A stretch of DNA of 64,000 nt from Quadrisphaera setariae (GTDB taxonomy: Bacteria; Actinomycetota; Actinomycetes; Actinomycetales; Quadrisphaeraceae): NCBI RefSeq assembly GCF_008041935.1, contig NZ_VKAC01000019.1, forward strand, positions 1 to 64,000, written 5' to 3'. The notes beneath the pieces were generated by a model that saw only the letters and a program-made list of their open reading frames with translations, was not told the DNA's origin and ran no database searches. A program made the position numbers and the translations under genes. Positions 25,487 through 33,684 of the stretch are shown in pieces; the stretch's first letter is position 1; each line of letters starts with the position of its first letter.

Positions 25487-25593
25487 GGTCCCCAGCCTGC
25501 GGTCGCGCCACGCGCACGGCCACCCGTCGCGCCGCCTTGGTCCCAGGGGGGGCGGTGGGGGACGATCGGGAGCCCGGCCCCGAGGAGGCGCCC

Positions 25594-25818
25594 GTGCTCC
25601 CGCAGTTCCCGCTCCCCGCCTGGCTCGACGGCTTCGGCAGCGCCGTCTCGCTGATGGCGCTCATCGGATGGGCCGCGTCCGCCGTCCTCGTGGTGGTCGG
25701 TGCGGTGGCCCTCGTGCGCGAGGCGCGACGTCGCCGCCGCGTGGCGCTCGCCGACGCCGTGGCCGAGGGCCGGGGGTTGGCCCGGCCTGAGCGCACCCGG
25801 CGGCGCATCAGGCGTTGA
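25594..25818 (+). CDS. small single-TM protein
   Basis: This 74-residue protein has one hydrophobic helix (SLMALIGWAASAVLVVVGAV) and a very basic C-terminal tail (REARRRRRVALAD). GTG 25594 has GAGGAGG 5-6 nt upstream. It overlaps the convergent GNAT fusion gene by 11 bp. The function is unknown. Confidence 0.55.
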   Translation: MLPQFPLPAWLDGFGSAVSLMALIGWAASAVLVVVGAVALVREARRRRRVALADAVAEGRGLARPERTRRRIRR

Positions 25819-26959
25819 AGCGCACGAACGACCGCAACGACCCGCAGGGCTCCTCGCCGACCTGCGTGAACCCGAGCGAGGCGTAGAAGGCGCGCTGGCC
25901 CGGTTCGTCGTCGGTGAGCAGCACCTGCTGGCGCACTCCGGCGAAGGGCCGCAGGGCTTCGCGGACGAGGGCCGTCCCGACCCCGCAGCGCTGGTGGTCG
26001 GGATGCACGAGGAGGTCCTGCAGGTAGGCGATGCTCGCCCCGTCGGAGATGACGCGGGCCAGCCCGGCCAGCTGCTCACCCCGGCGGGCGACGACGACGC
26101 GGGCCGACCCCGTCAGCGCCGCCGACAGCAGGGCCGGGTCGTCGGCGTAGGCGCTCCAGCCCACGGCGCGGTACAGGGCGACGACCTCCGCGAGCCCGGT
26201 CCCCACGAGGGTGAGACCCGGTCCCCCCTCGGCGGGCACCAGGTAGGTCGCGGGCCCCCGCTCCCCGCGCTGCTCCGCCTCGTCCTCGCGGAGCACGCGG
26301 CGCTGGCTCGCGCCGTCGTCGAGGGCGGCGACCACAGCCGGGTCCTCGTCGTTCCGGAGCACCTCCACGACGTCGTCGGTGAGGTCGTCCTGGGCGGCGA
26401 GGTACCAGCGCGCCACCGGTGACCCGTGCCGCGCCACGCGCAGGGCGCGCTCGTGGTCCCAGGGCAGGCCCTCCGGTGGTGCGTCGGTCCGCTGCACCGC
26501 CAGCTGCAGCGAGCACGGCGCCGCGAGCGCCTCCAGGTGGTCGGGCAGCGGAAGGGGCGCGGGGAAGGGCGAGAGGTGGAGCGATACCTCGACGTCCGCC
26601 GTCGTCCAGCGGGGCCAGTCGAGCCGGTCCGGGTCGAGCTCGTGGTCCAGCGGTCGTCCCGTCCCGCCGGAGCCCAGGTGGCGGGCCAGACGGGTGGAGG
26701 CACCGGCGACGACCTCGTGCTCTCCGTCGGCGAAGACGCTCAGGCTCGGTGGGTGCTCGGCGGACTGCACGCTCCACCCGGGGTGGGAGGGGCAGGTCCA
26801 GCGCCCGCCGCTGCGCCCCCGCCGCCAGCCCGCCCGTTCCAGGCCAGCGGCGAGGGAGTCGGCGTCGTCGAGGAGCCCGGCGACCACGGCCTCCCGCAGG
26901 ACCGCCAGCACCGGCTCTGGGACGTCGGGCGAGGTGAGCAGCGCGCGGTCTGCGGTCAT
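25808..26959 (-). CDS. GNAT acetyltransferase fused to an unrecognised N-terminal region
   Basis: The C-terminal 120 residues of this 383-residue protein form a GNAT domain (VVARRGEQLAGLARVISDG, LVHPDHQRCGVGTALVREAL, GFTQVGEEPCG). The first 250 residues are different. They include a Trp-rich segment (WTCPSHPGWSVQ) and a stretch resembling leucine-rich-variant or HEAT-like repeats (RALRVARHGSPVARWYLAAQ, then DDVVEVLRNDEDPAVVAAL). Such repeats may choose a protein target for acetylation. The ATG start is at 26959. The domain combination is unusual and is therefore listed as a finding. Confidence 0.7.
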   Translation of the reverse strand: MTADRALLTSPDVPEPVLAVLREAVVAGLLDDADSLAAGLERAGWRRGRSGGRWTCPSHPGWSVQSAEHPPSLSVFADGEHEVVAGASTRLARHLGSGGTGRPLDHELDPDRLDWPRWTTADVEVSLHLSPFPAPLPLPDHLEALAAPCSLQLAVQRTDAPPEGLPWDHERALRVARHGSPVARWYLAAQDDLTDDVVEVLRNDEDPAVVAALDDGASQRRVLREDEAEQRGERGPATYLVPAEGGPGLTLVGTGLAEVVALYRAVGWSAYADDPALLSAALTGSARVVVARRGEQLAGLARVISDGASIAYLQDLLVHPDHQRCGVGTALVREALRPFAGVRQQVLLTDDEPGQRAFYASLGFTQVGEEPCGSLRSFVRFNA

Positions 26960-26981
26960 CGCGCCATCGTCGTGGACGCCC

Positions 26982-27017
26982 CAGCGCGGCCAGCGCGGCC
27001 AGCGCGGCCAGCGCGCT
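26982..27017. repeat. 9-bp tandem repeat, four units, between genes
   Basis: CAGCGCGGC is repeated three times, followed by CAGCGCGCT. It runs up to the stop codon of trpS and sits upstream of the GNAT fusion gene. No function is evident. Confidence 0.85.
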
Positions 27018-28117
27018 CAGTAGGCCATGTCCATGACCGACCGGACCTCGGCGAGCGTCGCGTCGGCGACCTCGTTGGCCCGGGCGTTGCCGGCCCGCAG
27101 CACCTCGAGCAGCACCGTCCGGTCGGCCACCAGCTCCGCGCGGCGCGCCCGCAGCGGGCGCAGGTGCTCGTTGACCACCTCGGTGACGAGCGCCTTCAGC
27201 GCCCCTGCGCCGGCCGACCCGACGGCCTCGGCCAGGGCCTGCGGCGACCTGCCGGAGAGCAGGGACGCGAGCAGCAGGAGGTTGGCCACCTCCGGGCGGC
27301 GCTGCGGCTCGTAGGTGATGTGCCGCTCGCTGTCGGTCCTGGCGCCCCGCAGCAGCCGTGCGGTCTCGTCCTCGCTGGCGCGGAGCTCGATCGCGTTGCG
27401 GCGCGACTTGCTCATCTTCGTGCCGTCGGTCCCCAGCAGGACCGGAGCGGCGGTGAGGAGGGCGACGGGCTCGGGGAAGAACGCCTCGCCCCCCGCGTAC
27501 CGCTCGTTGAACCGGCGGGCCACGGTCCGCGTGACCTCCAGGTGCGGCAGCTGGTCCCGGCCCACCGGCACCAGGCCCGCGCGGCAGAAGAGCACGTCGG
27601 CCGCCTGGTGCACGGGGTAGGTCAGCAGCAGCCCAGACAGCGGGCGCCCGCCGGTGGCCTCCGACTCCGCCTTGACGGTGGGGTTGCGGCGCAGCTCGGC
27701 GTCGGTGACCAGGCTGAGGAACGGCAGCAGCAGCTGGTTGAGCGACGGGACCGCGCTGTGCGCGAACACCGCCGTCCGCGCGGGGTCGATGCCGGCGGCC
27801 AGGTAGTCGGCCACCAGCTCGAGCACCGTGGCGGACAGCGCGCCGACGCCGTCGCGGTCGGTGATGACCTGGTAGTCGGCCACCACCAGCACCACCTCCA
27901 CGCCCGCGTCCTGCAGGCGCACCCGGCTGGCCAGCGTGCCGACGTAGTGGCCCAGGTGCAGCGCCCCGGTGGGGCGGTCTCCGGTGAGCACCCGGAACCG
28001 CGACGGGTCCGCCGCCACCTCGGCCTCCAGTGCGGCGCTGCGGGCAGCGGCTGCGGCGAACGAGGAGTCCGCCGACGAGAGGGGCGCGGTGGTGAGCGCG
28101 GTGTTCGAAGGGTTCAT
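27017..28117 (-). CDS. trpS: tryptophanyl-tRNA synthetase
   Basis: This 366-residue class I aminoacyl-tRNA synthetase charges tRNA-Trp. The HIGH-type motif LHLGHYVG lies near residue 52 and KMSKSRRNAI near residue 233; DRPTGALHLGH precedes the first as in bacterial TrpRS. ATG 28117 has GGAGCT upstream. The gene is preceded by a 15-codon leader peptide with tandem Trp codons and by mutually exclusive hairpins, so it should rise when charged tRNA-Trp is scarce. In Streptomyces coelicolor this arrangement controls an auxiliary, indolmycin-resistant TrpRS (established knowledge). Whether this copy is auxiliary or the only one cannot be told here. Confidence 0.93.
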   Translation of the reverse strand: MNPSNTALTTAPLSSADSSFAAAAARSAALEAEVAADPSRFRVLTGDRPTGALHLGHYVGTLASRVRLQDAGVEVVLVVADYQVITDRDGVGALSATVLELVADYLAAGIDPARTAVFAHSAVPSLNQLLLPFLSLVTDAELRRNPTVKAESEATGGRPLSGLLLTYPVHQAADVLFCRAGLVPVGRDQLPHLEVTRTVARRFNERYAGGEAFFPEPVALLTAAPVLLGTDGTKMSKSRRNAIELRASEDETARLLRGARTDSERHITYEPQRRPEVANLLLLASLLSGRSPQALAEAVGSAGAGALKALVTEVVNEHLRPLRARRAELVADRTVLLEVLRAGNARANEVADATLAEVRSVMDMAY

Positions 28118-28178
28118 CGCAGAGCTCCAGGGGGTGGGGGGAGCTGCCTGCGGGGTGCCGCCGTGCGGGGTGCGCGCC

Positions 28179-28198
28179 GGGCTGTCCTCAGACAGCCC
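28179..28198 (-). terminator. attenuator hairpin (segments 3:4) before trpS
   Basis: On the trpS transcript GGGCTGTC-TGAG-GACAGCCC forms a perfect 8-bp stem with a 4-nt loop. It lacks a U-run, as is common in high-GC actinomycetes. Segment 3 can pair instead with segment 2 (GACGGCCC), giving an antiterminator. Confidence 0.75.
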
Positions 28199-28209
28199 GT
28201 GGGGTCGGG

Positions 28210-28257
28210 TCAGGGCCGTCGCGAGGACGGCCACCACCCGGTGCGGACGATCAGCAC
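28210..28257 (-). CDS. Trp leader peptide of the trpS attenuator
   Basis: The 15-residue peptide MLIVRTGWWPSSRRP has two adjacent Trp codons (28231-28236) and ends at TGA 28210-28212. TACCGT lies 6 nt before its GTG, so the transcript probably begins at the start codon. A ribosome stalled at the Trp codons would cover segment 1 (GGCCGTC) and free segment 2 to pair with segment 3. This is the textbook form of ribosome-mediated attenuation. Confidence 0.8.
   Translation of the reverse strand: MLIVRTGWWPSSRRP
28214..28232 (-). promoter_or_regulatory. attenuator hairpin (segments 1:2) overlapping the Trp codons
   Basis: GGCCGTC-CTCGC-GACGGCC forms a 7-bp stem that begins in the second Trp codon. 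It competes with the 2:3 antiterminator, in which GACGGCCC pairs with GGGCTGTC through eight pairs including one G-U. Confidence 0.72.
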
Positions 28258-28303
28258 GCCCTGACGGTACCCACCGCCAGGTGGTGCGTGCCAGCCTGGC
28301 GCG

Positions 28304-28816
28304 GTGTCAGACAGCGCCCCGACGGCCGACCCGTCCTCCGTGCCGCTCGCTGACGAGCGCACCCAGCTCACCGCCTTCCTCGAGCACCACCGCGCCGCGA
28401 TCGAGGCGACGCTCGACGGCCTCGACGACGAGCAGGTGCGCCGCCGCCTCGTCCCGTCGGCGACCACCCTGCTGGGTCTGGTCGAGCACGTGACCTGGAT
28501 GCAGAGGATCTGGTTCGAGGAGTGCGTCGCCGGGACGCCCCGCACGCAGCTGGGTGTGGTGACGACCCCGGACGACAGCTTCCGCCTGCACGACGACGAC
28601 ACCACCGCCTCCGTCCTCGCGGCGCACCGCACGGCGTGCGCGACCGCCCGGGAGCTGGTGGCCGGCCGAGACCTGGACGACGTCGTCACCGGTCACCGGG
28701 CGGGGCCGCGCACCCTGCGGTGGGTGCACCTGCAGGTGCTGCGGGAGCTGGCCCACCACTGCGGGTACGCCGACGTCCTGCGCGAGCAGCTGCTCGCGCA
28801 GGACCCGCCCTCCTGA
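28304..28816 (+). CDS. DinB-family / DUF664 protein
   Basis: The 170-residue protein matches the DinB-like four-helix bundle: LTAFLEHHRAAIEATLDGL, a central histidine in TTLLGLVEHVTWMQRIW, and LRWVHLQVLRELAHHCGYADVL with further metal-ligand histidines. Relatives include mycothiol- or bacillithiol-dependent enzymes, and the DUF664 group is common in actinomycetes. A metal-dependent thiol-transfer or isomerase role is possible but unproven. GTG 28304 is the start. The gene is divergent from trpS and its attenuator. Confidence 0.82.
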   Translation: MSDSAPTADPSSVPLADERTQLTAFLEHHRAAIEATLDGLDDEQVRRRLVPSATTLLGLVEHVTWMQRIWFEECVAGTPRTQLGVVTTPDDSFRLHDDDTTASVLAAHRTACATARELVAGRDLDDVVTGHRAGPRTLRWVHLQVLRELAHHCGYADVLREQLLAQDPPS

Positions 28817-28881
28817 GCGCACCGCTGGGCCGCGGGGGCTGCACGACGGCTGCGGTCCGGGCGCAGGCTCCCGACGGGGGC

Positions 28882-30348
28882 TCAGCCCTCGGCGAGGTCG
28901 GTGACGCCCGCGCTCTCGGCGCGCACGCGGCGCTGTCGCACCGACGGTGCGAGCAGCGCACCGATCAGGGCGAGCACCCCGACACCCGTGGCCGCCCAGA
29001 AGCCGGTGTCGAAGGCGGCGTCGGTCGGCAGGCCCTGCGGTGTGCTGTGAGAGGTGATGACCGCCGCGATGACCGCGGTGCCGATGCTGCTGCCGATGGT
29101 GCGGACCACGGTGTTGGCGCTGATCGCCTCACCGGTCTGCGTGGCGGGGACCGCCTCGATGATGGCGTTGGAGCAGGCGGCCAGGGCCATGCCGATGCCC
29201 ACACCGGTGAGGATCCCGGACAGCACGACCTGCCACAGGTGCGCGTGGGACGCAGCGGGCACCACGAACGCCGCGACCACGGCGACACCACCGACCACCA
29301 TCGGCACCTTCGGACCGACGCGGCGCACGAGGATCCCTGCGACCGGCCCGGCGACCACCATCGCCACGACGGTGGGCAGCAGGTACAGCCCGGCCTGCGT
29401 GACGTCCTTGCCGAAGCCGTAGCCGAGCTGGGTGGGCAGCTGCAGCAGCGTCGGCACCAGCAGGAAGGTGCCGAACATCGCGAAGCCGAACGCCAGGGCG
29501 ACCAGGTGCGCCGTCCAGACGCCGCGCACGGTGAACAGGCGCACGTCGACGAGCGGCTCGGCGGTGCGCAGCTCCACCAGCACGAAGGCCGCGAGGGCCA
29601 CGACGCCGAGGGTGAGCAGCCCGAGCGTCGCGGCGCTGGCCCAGCCCCAGTCCTCACCCTCGCCGACGGCGAGCAGCAGCGACACGAGAGCCACCGAGAG
29701 CACCGCGGTGCCGGCGACGTCCAGGCGCCCGGGCTTGCGCACCGGCGACTCCTCCATCCCGAAGACCGCACCGAAGAGGGCCACGACGACGAGGACCGCC
29801 GGCAGCCAGAACAGCCAGTGCCAGGACAGGTGCTGCACGATCGGGCCAGCGGCGACGATGCCGACACCGGCACCGATGCCGAAGATGGCCGAGAGCAGGC
29901 CGATGGTCACGCTGACGCGCTCCTGCGGCAGCTCGTCGCGCACGATGCCGATGGACAGCGGCATCACCGCGCCCGCGGCGCCCTGCAGGACGCGTCCGAC
30001 GACGAGCGCGCTGAGGTTGGGGGCGAGCGCGGCGACGACGGTCCCCACCAGCAGCAGCGCCAGGACGACGATGAGCACCCTGCGCTTGCCCACCATGTCC
30101 CCCAGGCGCCCGAGGACGGGCGTGAGCACGGCGGCGGCGAGCAGGTAGGCGGTGAGGACCCAGCTGGCAGCGCTGGTGGTGACGCCCAGGTCACGACCGA
30201 TGGTGCCGAGCGCCGGGGCGACGAGGGACTGCAGGACGGCGAAGGAGAGGCCGCCCAGTGACAGGTAGAGGACGATGCCGGTGCTCTTCGGGCGGCGCCC
30301 GTCCGACAGGGCGCGCTCGGGCGCCGCCGCAGCAGCGGTGGTGGACAC
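28882..30348 (-). CDS. MFS drug exporter, DHA2 type (second module)
   Basis: The 488-residue protein has about 14 membrane helices, motif A (GRLGDMVGKRRVLI) and motif C (GIGAGVGIVAAGP), as in EmrB/QacA exporters. GTG 30348 follows AGGAGACCATCC. It is divergent from a TetR gene with an operator in the gap. It is only distantly similar to the exporter at 23116, so the two modules are not a recent duplication. Confidence 0.9.
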   Translation of the reverse strand: MSTTAAAAAPERALSDGRRPKSTGIVLYLSLGGLSFAVLQSLVAPALGTIGRDLGVTTSAASWVLTAYLLAAAVLTPVLGRLGDMVGKRRVLIVVLALLLVGTVVAALAPNLSALVVGRVLQGAAGAVMPLSIGIVRDELPQERVSVTIGLLSAIFGIGAGVGIVAAGPIVQHLSWHWLFWLPAVLVVVALFGAVFGMEESPVRKPGRLDVAGTAVLSVALVSLLLAVGEGEDWGWASAATLGLLTLGVVALAAFVLVELRTAEPLVDVRLFTVRGVWTAHLVALAFGFAMFGTFLLVPTLLQLPTQLGYGFGKDVTQAGLYLLPTVVAMVVAGPVAGILVRRVGPKVPMVVGGVAVVAAFVVPAASHAHLWQVVLSGILTGVGIGMALAACSNAIIEAVPATQTGEAISANTVVRTIGSSIGTAVIAAVITSHSTPQGLPTDAAFDTGFWAATGVGVLALIGALLAPSVRQRRVRAESAGVTDLAEG

Positions 30349-30384
30349 GGATGGTCTCCTCGCGAGAGGTCAGGGCGACCGGAC

Positions 30385-30408
30385 TCAAGTCAACGGTCGA
30401 TGACTTGA
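30385..30408. promoter_or_regulatory. TetR operator, perfect inverted repeat
   Basis: TCAAGTCA-N8-TGACTTGA has perfect 8-bp arms and lies about 37 bp upstream of the MFS start, in a less GC-rich stretch than its surroundings. Confidence 0.72.
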
Positions 30409-30428
30409 CCTTAGGGCGGGGGGCGCGC

Positions 30429-30452
30429 TTTAGTCAACAACTGCTGACATCA
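30429..30452. promoter_or_regulatory. second, degenerate TetR operator
   Basis: TTTAGTCA-N8-TGACATCA matches the first site in its inner GTCA/TGAC arms and in spacing. It lies 16 bp upstream of the TetR gene start, 44 bp from the first site centre to centre. Confidence 0.55.
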
Positions 30453-30467
30453 AGTCGAGGGAGTGTC

Positions 30468-31112
30468 GTGGAAGACACCGCACGCCGCCGTGACGCAGGC
30501 CGCACACGGCGACGCCTGCTGGACGCGGCTCGCGAGCGCTTCGCCGCTGACGGCTTCTCCAGCACCACCGTGCGCCAGGTCGCCGACGACGCCGGCGTGG
30601 ACGTGGCGCTCATCAAGCGCTACTTCGGCTCCAAGGAGGGCCTGTTCGAGGCGTGCCTGGCCGCGGCCGTGGACGACCTCCGGGAGCAACCCACCCCCGA
30701 GGGCGCGGACGACGTCGCCACCCGCATCGCCCACAGGCTGCTCGGTCCCTTCGACGCCGCCCCGGGCGAGCAGGGCCGCTCGGGCTCGCAGGCGCTCCTG
30801 CTCCTGCTGCGCTCGTCCGGTGACGCCGGAGTGGACGACCTGCGCCGGCGCGTGCTGCACCACCACAGCGAGGCCCTCGCTCACCGCCTGCGCGAGCAGT
30901 CCCGCACGCGGGGTGCCCGCGGAGCGGGTCTGGCCAGCACCGGCGACGAGCCGCTGAGCGAGGCGGAGCTGCTGCAGGCGCAGGTGGCGCTGGCCGCCGT
31001 CGTCGGAGTGGCGGTGCTGCGCTCCTCCCCGGGACTGGAGCCGCTGCGCTCAGCGTCACCCGACCAGCTCGCCGGCGTGCTGCGCGCCCTGCTGGGCGCA
31101 GCCCCCGTCTGA
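30468..31112 (+). CDS. TetR-family transcriptional regulator (second module)
   Basis: The 214-residue protein has a TetR DNA-binding domain (RRRLLDAARERFAADGFSST, VRQVADDAGVDVALIKRYFG) and a helical ligand-binding half with an alanine/leucine-rich C-terminus. GTG 30468 is preceded by GAGGGAG. It is expected to repress itself and the divergent exporter through the two inverted repeats in the gap. The inducer is unknown. Confidence 0.88.
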   Translation: MEDTARRRDAGRTRRRLLDAARERFAADGFSSTTVRQVADDAGVDVALIKRYFGSKEGLFEACLAAAVDDLREQPTPEGADDVATRIAHRLLGPFDAAPGEQGRSGSQALLLLLRSSGDAGVDDLRRRVLHHHSEALAHRLREQSRTRGARGAGLASTGDEPLSEAELLQAQVALAAVVGVAVLRSSPGLEPLRSASPDQLAGVLRALLGAAPV

Positions 31113-31200
31113 CCGCCAGGTGGTCGGGCGGCCCCGCGCCACCTGCTGTTCACCGAGCAGCGGCTTCAGCAGCTGCGGTGCGCGGTCGACCCCACAGGAC

Positions 31201-33012
31201 GTGAGCGTCGATCTGCGTGCTGCACTGGGAGGCCAGGCCTCCCCCACCGGCGACGTCGCGCACCTCGTGCGCCCGCTGCGCGTCGTGGGCGCAGCGACAC
31301 CGTGCGACGAGGTCGACGCGCTCTTCCGCGCCGAGCCCGACCTGGAGTGCCTGGCGGTGCACCCGGCCGCGGACCGCGCCGGCGAGGACAGCGGAGCCAG
31401 CTGCTCCTGGGGACTGGTCTCCCGCGGCCCGTTCCTCACGGCGATGGCGGGGCGCCTGGGGTACGGACGCTCCGTGCACTCGCGCCGCCCGGTCAGCGCG
31501 CTCACCGACTGGGCACCGCTGGCGGTCTCGCCGCGCGCCACGGTCTCGCAGGCCGCACAGCGGATCCTCCAGCGCGACCGCTCCACGCGGTACGACCAGG
31601 TGCTCGTGGTGGGCGAGGACGGCGAGCCCGGCCACCTCGAGGTGGAGGACGTGCTGCGCGAGCTGGCGGCCGAGCTGGCGGAGAAGGCGCTGACCGACCC
31701 GCTGACGGGGCTGGCCAACCGGGAGCACTTCCTCGGGCGGCTCGGCGCCGCGCAGCCGCCGCTGGTGCTGGTCTACGTGGACGTCGACGACTTCAAGGCG
31801 ATCAACGACGGCTACGGGCACTCCACCGGTGACCAGGTGCTGCAGCGGGTGGCCGACCGCCTGCGGGGGTGCGTGCGGCCCGGTGACGTGGCCGCCCGCC
31901 TGGGCGGCGACGAGTTCGCGCTGCTCCTGCACCCCCCTGCCGGCAGCGGGCGGGCGGTGGAGTGGGCGCAGCAGGTGGGGCAGCGGCTGCTGGCGCGGCT
32001 GACCGAGCCGGTGCAGCTCGGCGGGCGGGTGCTGCCCGGCCAGGCCAGCGTCGGCGTGGCGGTGGGCCTGGAGGCGACGTCCTTCGACGCCTCGGCCCTG
32101 CTCCACGAGGCGGACCTCGCGATGTACGGCGCCAAGGCCGCCGGCGGCTCGCGCTGCGCCGTGGTGGAGGGTGGCGCCGCGCCGTCCATCACCACCGCAC
32201 ACGCGCCGGACCGCACCGAGCTGCACGCCGCCGTGGCGCAGGGGCGCTTCGTGGTGCACCACCAGCCCATCGTCGACGTCCTCTCGGGGCGGCTCACCAG
32301 CACCGAGGCCCTCGTCCGCTGGGACCACCCGCACCGCGGCCTCCTGCCACCGGCGGCCTTCCTCGGAGAGGTCGCCGCGGCGGGCTTCGCCGCCGACCTC
32401 GACGAGCACGTCCTGCGCACCGCGCTCGCGCAGCAGGTCCGCTGGAGCACCGACCTCGGGACCGACGCCCCCTGCCACGTCAACGTCAACCTGTCCGTCC
32501 CCGCGCTCCTGCGCGAGGACCTCGTGCCGCTGGTGCTCGCGGAGCTGGAGCGCGCCGGGCTGCCGGCGCACGTGCTGCGCCTGGAGCTGCCCGAGATCGC
32601 CACGACGGCGCACGTGGCAGCCGCCGCCGGCTCGCTGTCAGCGCTGCGCGACGCCGGCGTCGGGGTGGCCCTCGACGACGTCGGGACGGGCGCCGCCGGT
32701 CTGGCGCACCTGCGGGACCTGCACCTGGACGGACTGAAGATCGACAGGCGCTACGTGGTGGGCATGCTCACCGACGAGCGCGATGCGGCCGTGGTGAGGA
32801 TGCTCGTGGAGATGGCCCACGGCCTCGGCGCTGCCGTCACCGCCGAGGGCGTGGAGACCCCCGCGCACCTGCAGGCGCTGCGCGACCTGGCCGCGGAGCG
32901 CCCCGGCCGGCGGCTGCACGCGCAGGGCTACGCCATCAGCAGACCCCTGCCGCCGGAGCAGCTCCAGGCGACCTGGGCGGCCAGCCGGGCCCGGGCCGCC
33001 AGCCCGGGCTGA
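31201..33012 (+). CDS. GGDEF-EAL protein with N-terminal CBS-like region
   Basis: The 603-residue soluble protein has an N-terminal region (about residues 65-150) that resembles a CBS-type signalling domain (RRPVSALTDWAPLAVSPRAT). A GGDEF domain follows with RLGGDEF and an RPGD I-site at the correct spacing. The EAL domain at the C-terminus keeps STEALVRW, the Asn-containing NVNLS, LDDVGTG (DDFGTG class), LKIDRRYV and TAEGVET. The phosphodiesterase residues are largely preserved, with LELPE replacing the usual LELTE. It may both make and degrade c-di-GMP. It starts at GTG 31201. Confidence 0.88.
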   Translation: MSVDLRAALGGQASPTGDVAHLVRPLRVVGAATPCDEVDALFRAEPDLECLAVHPAADRAGEDSGASCSWGLVSRGPFLTAMAGRLGYGRSVHSRRPVSALTDWAPLAVSPRATVSQAAQRILQRDRSTRYDQVLVVGEDGEPGHLEVEDVLRELAAELAEKALTDPLTGLANREHFLGRLGAAQPPLVLVYVDVDDFKAINDGYGHSTGDQVLQRVADRLRGCVRPGDVAARLGGDEFALLLHPPAGSGRAVEWAQQVGQRLLARLTEPVQLGGRVLPGQASVGVAVGLEATSFDASALLHEADLAMYGAKAAGGSRCAVVEGGAAPSITTAHAPDRTELHAAVAQGRFVVHHQPIVDVLSGRLTSTEALVRWDHPHRGLLPPAAFLGEVAAAGFAADLDEHVLRTALAQQVRWSTDLGTDAPCHVNVNLSVPALLREDLVPLVLAELERAGLPAHVLRLELPEIATTAHVAAAAGSLSALRDAGVGVALDDVGTGAAGLAHLRDLHLDGLKIDRRYVVGMLTDERDAAVVRMLVEMAHGLGAAVTAEGVETPAHLQALRDLAAERPGRRLHAQGYAISRPLPPEQLQATWAASRARAASPG

Positions 33013-33062
33013 CGGGTGACGACCGGCTGGGCCCCGCGCCCCCGGCACCGGGAGCAGGTCGT

Positions 33063-33572
33063 TCAGGCGGCGCTGACGAGCACGGGCGGACTGCTCACGC
33101 GGCTCAGGGGCAGGACCCACAGCGGGTCGTGGTCGCCCGCCGCCCCCGCCGCCGAGGCCGGGTCCCACGCAGAGCTGGCCGGGTCCTGGAGGGTCCGCAG
33201 GTAGACGTCGCCGCCGGACGTGCCGGTGAGGGCGTAGATCCAGTAGCGCTGCCCCAGGGACCCGGCGACCAGCAGGTCGGAGTGGCGCGCCCGCACGGAC
33301 GGCTGGTGCTGGGAGAGCAGCTGCACCTCGATGAGGCGCTCGGGAGAGCCGTCGGCGTCGAAGCTCAGGTAGCGGCGGCGCGACCAGAAGCGGGTCCCGC
33401 CCGGGACCGGCGCGTCCCACGCGGCGCGCGCCATCACCACGGCTTCGCTGTCCATGTCCTCCCAGGCAGCCAGGGTCGCGTCGACCAGCCGACGTCCCTG
33501 CTGGGCCTCCCAGCGGCGCACCACGGCGACGGGGTCGGCGCGCTCGACGAGCGAGCCTCTCCCGGTTGCCAC
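33063..33572 (-). CDS. hypothetical protein, possible DUF3883-like
   Basis: The 169-residue protein is soluble. Its middle part (RYLSFDADGSPERLIEVQLL and later YWIYALTGTSGGDVYLRTL) recalls DUF3883-type nuclease-fold domains, but the match is by eye only. GTG 33572 has a G-rich stretch directly upstream. The gene converges on the GGDEF-EAL gene. Confidence 0.5.
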   Translation of the reverse strand: MATGRGSLVERADPVAVVRRWEAQQGRRLVDATLAAWEDMDSEAVVMARAAWDAPVPGGTRFWSRRRYLSFDADGSPERLIEVQLLSQHQPSVRARHSDLLVAGSLGQRYWIYALTGTSGGDVYLRTLQDPASSAWDPASAAGAAGDHDPLWVLPLSRVSSPPVLVSAA

Positions 33573-33684
33573 CCCACCATCGTGAGGGCGCCGACTGGTG
33601 AGCGCCTGCAGATCCGCTGGATGTTCACCCGCGCGAAACCTGGGGCCGCACCGCGCCCGCAGCACCGCGCCCGCGACGGGGCCC

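Noticed and set aside
25557-25574. Another DevR-box-like sequence (GGGACGATCGGGAGCCC) before a small membrane protein
   Set aside because: The second half-site is displaced by three bases and the gene has no link to DevR functions. It is likely chance.
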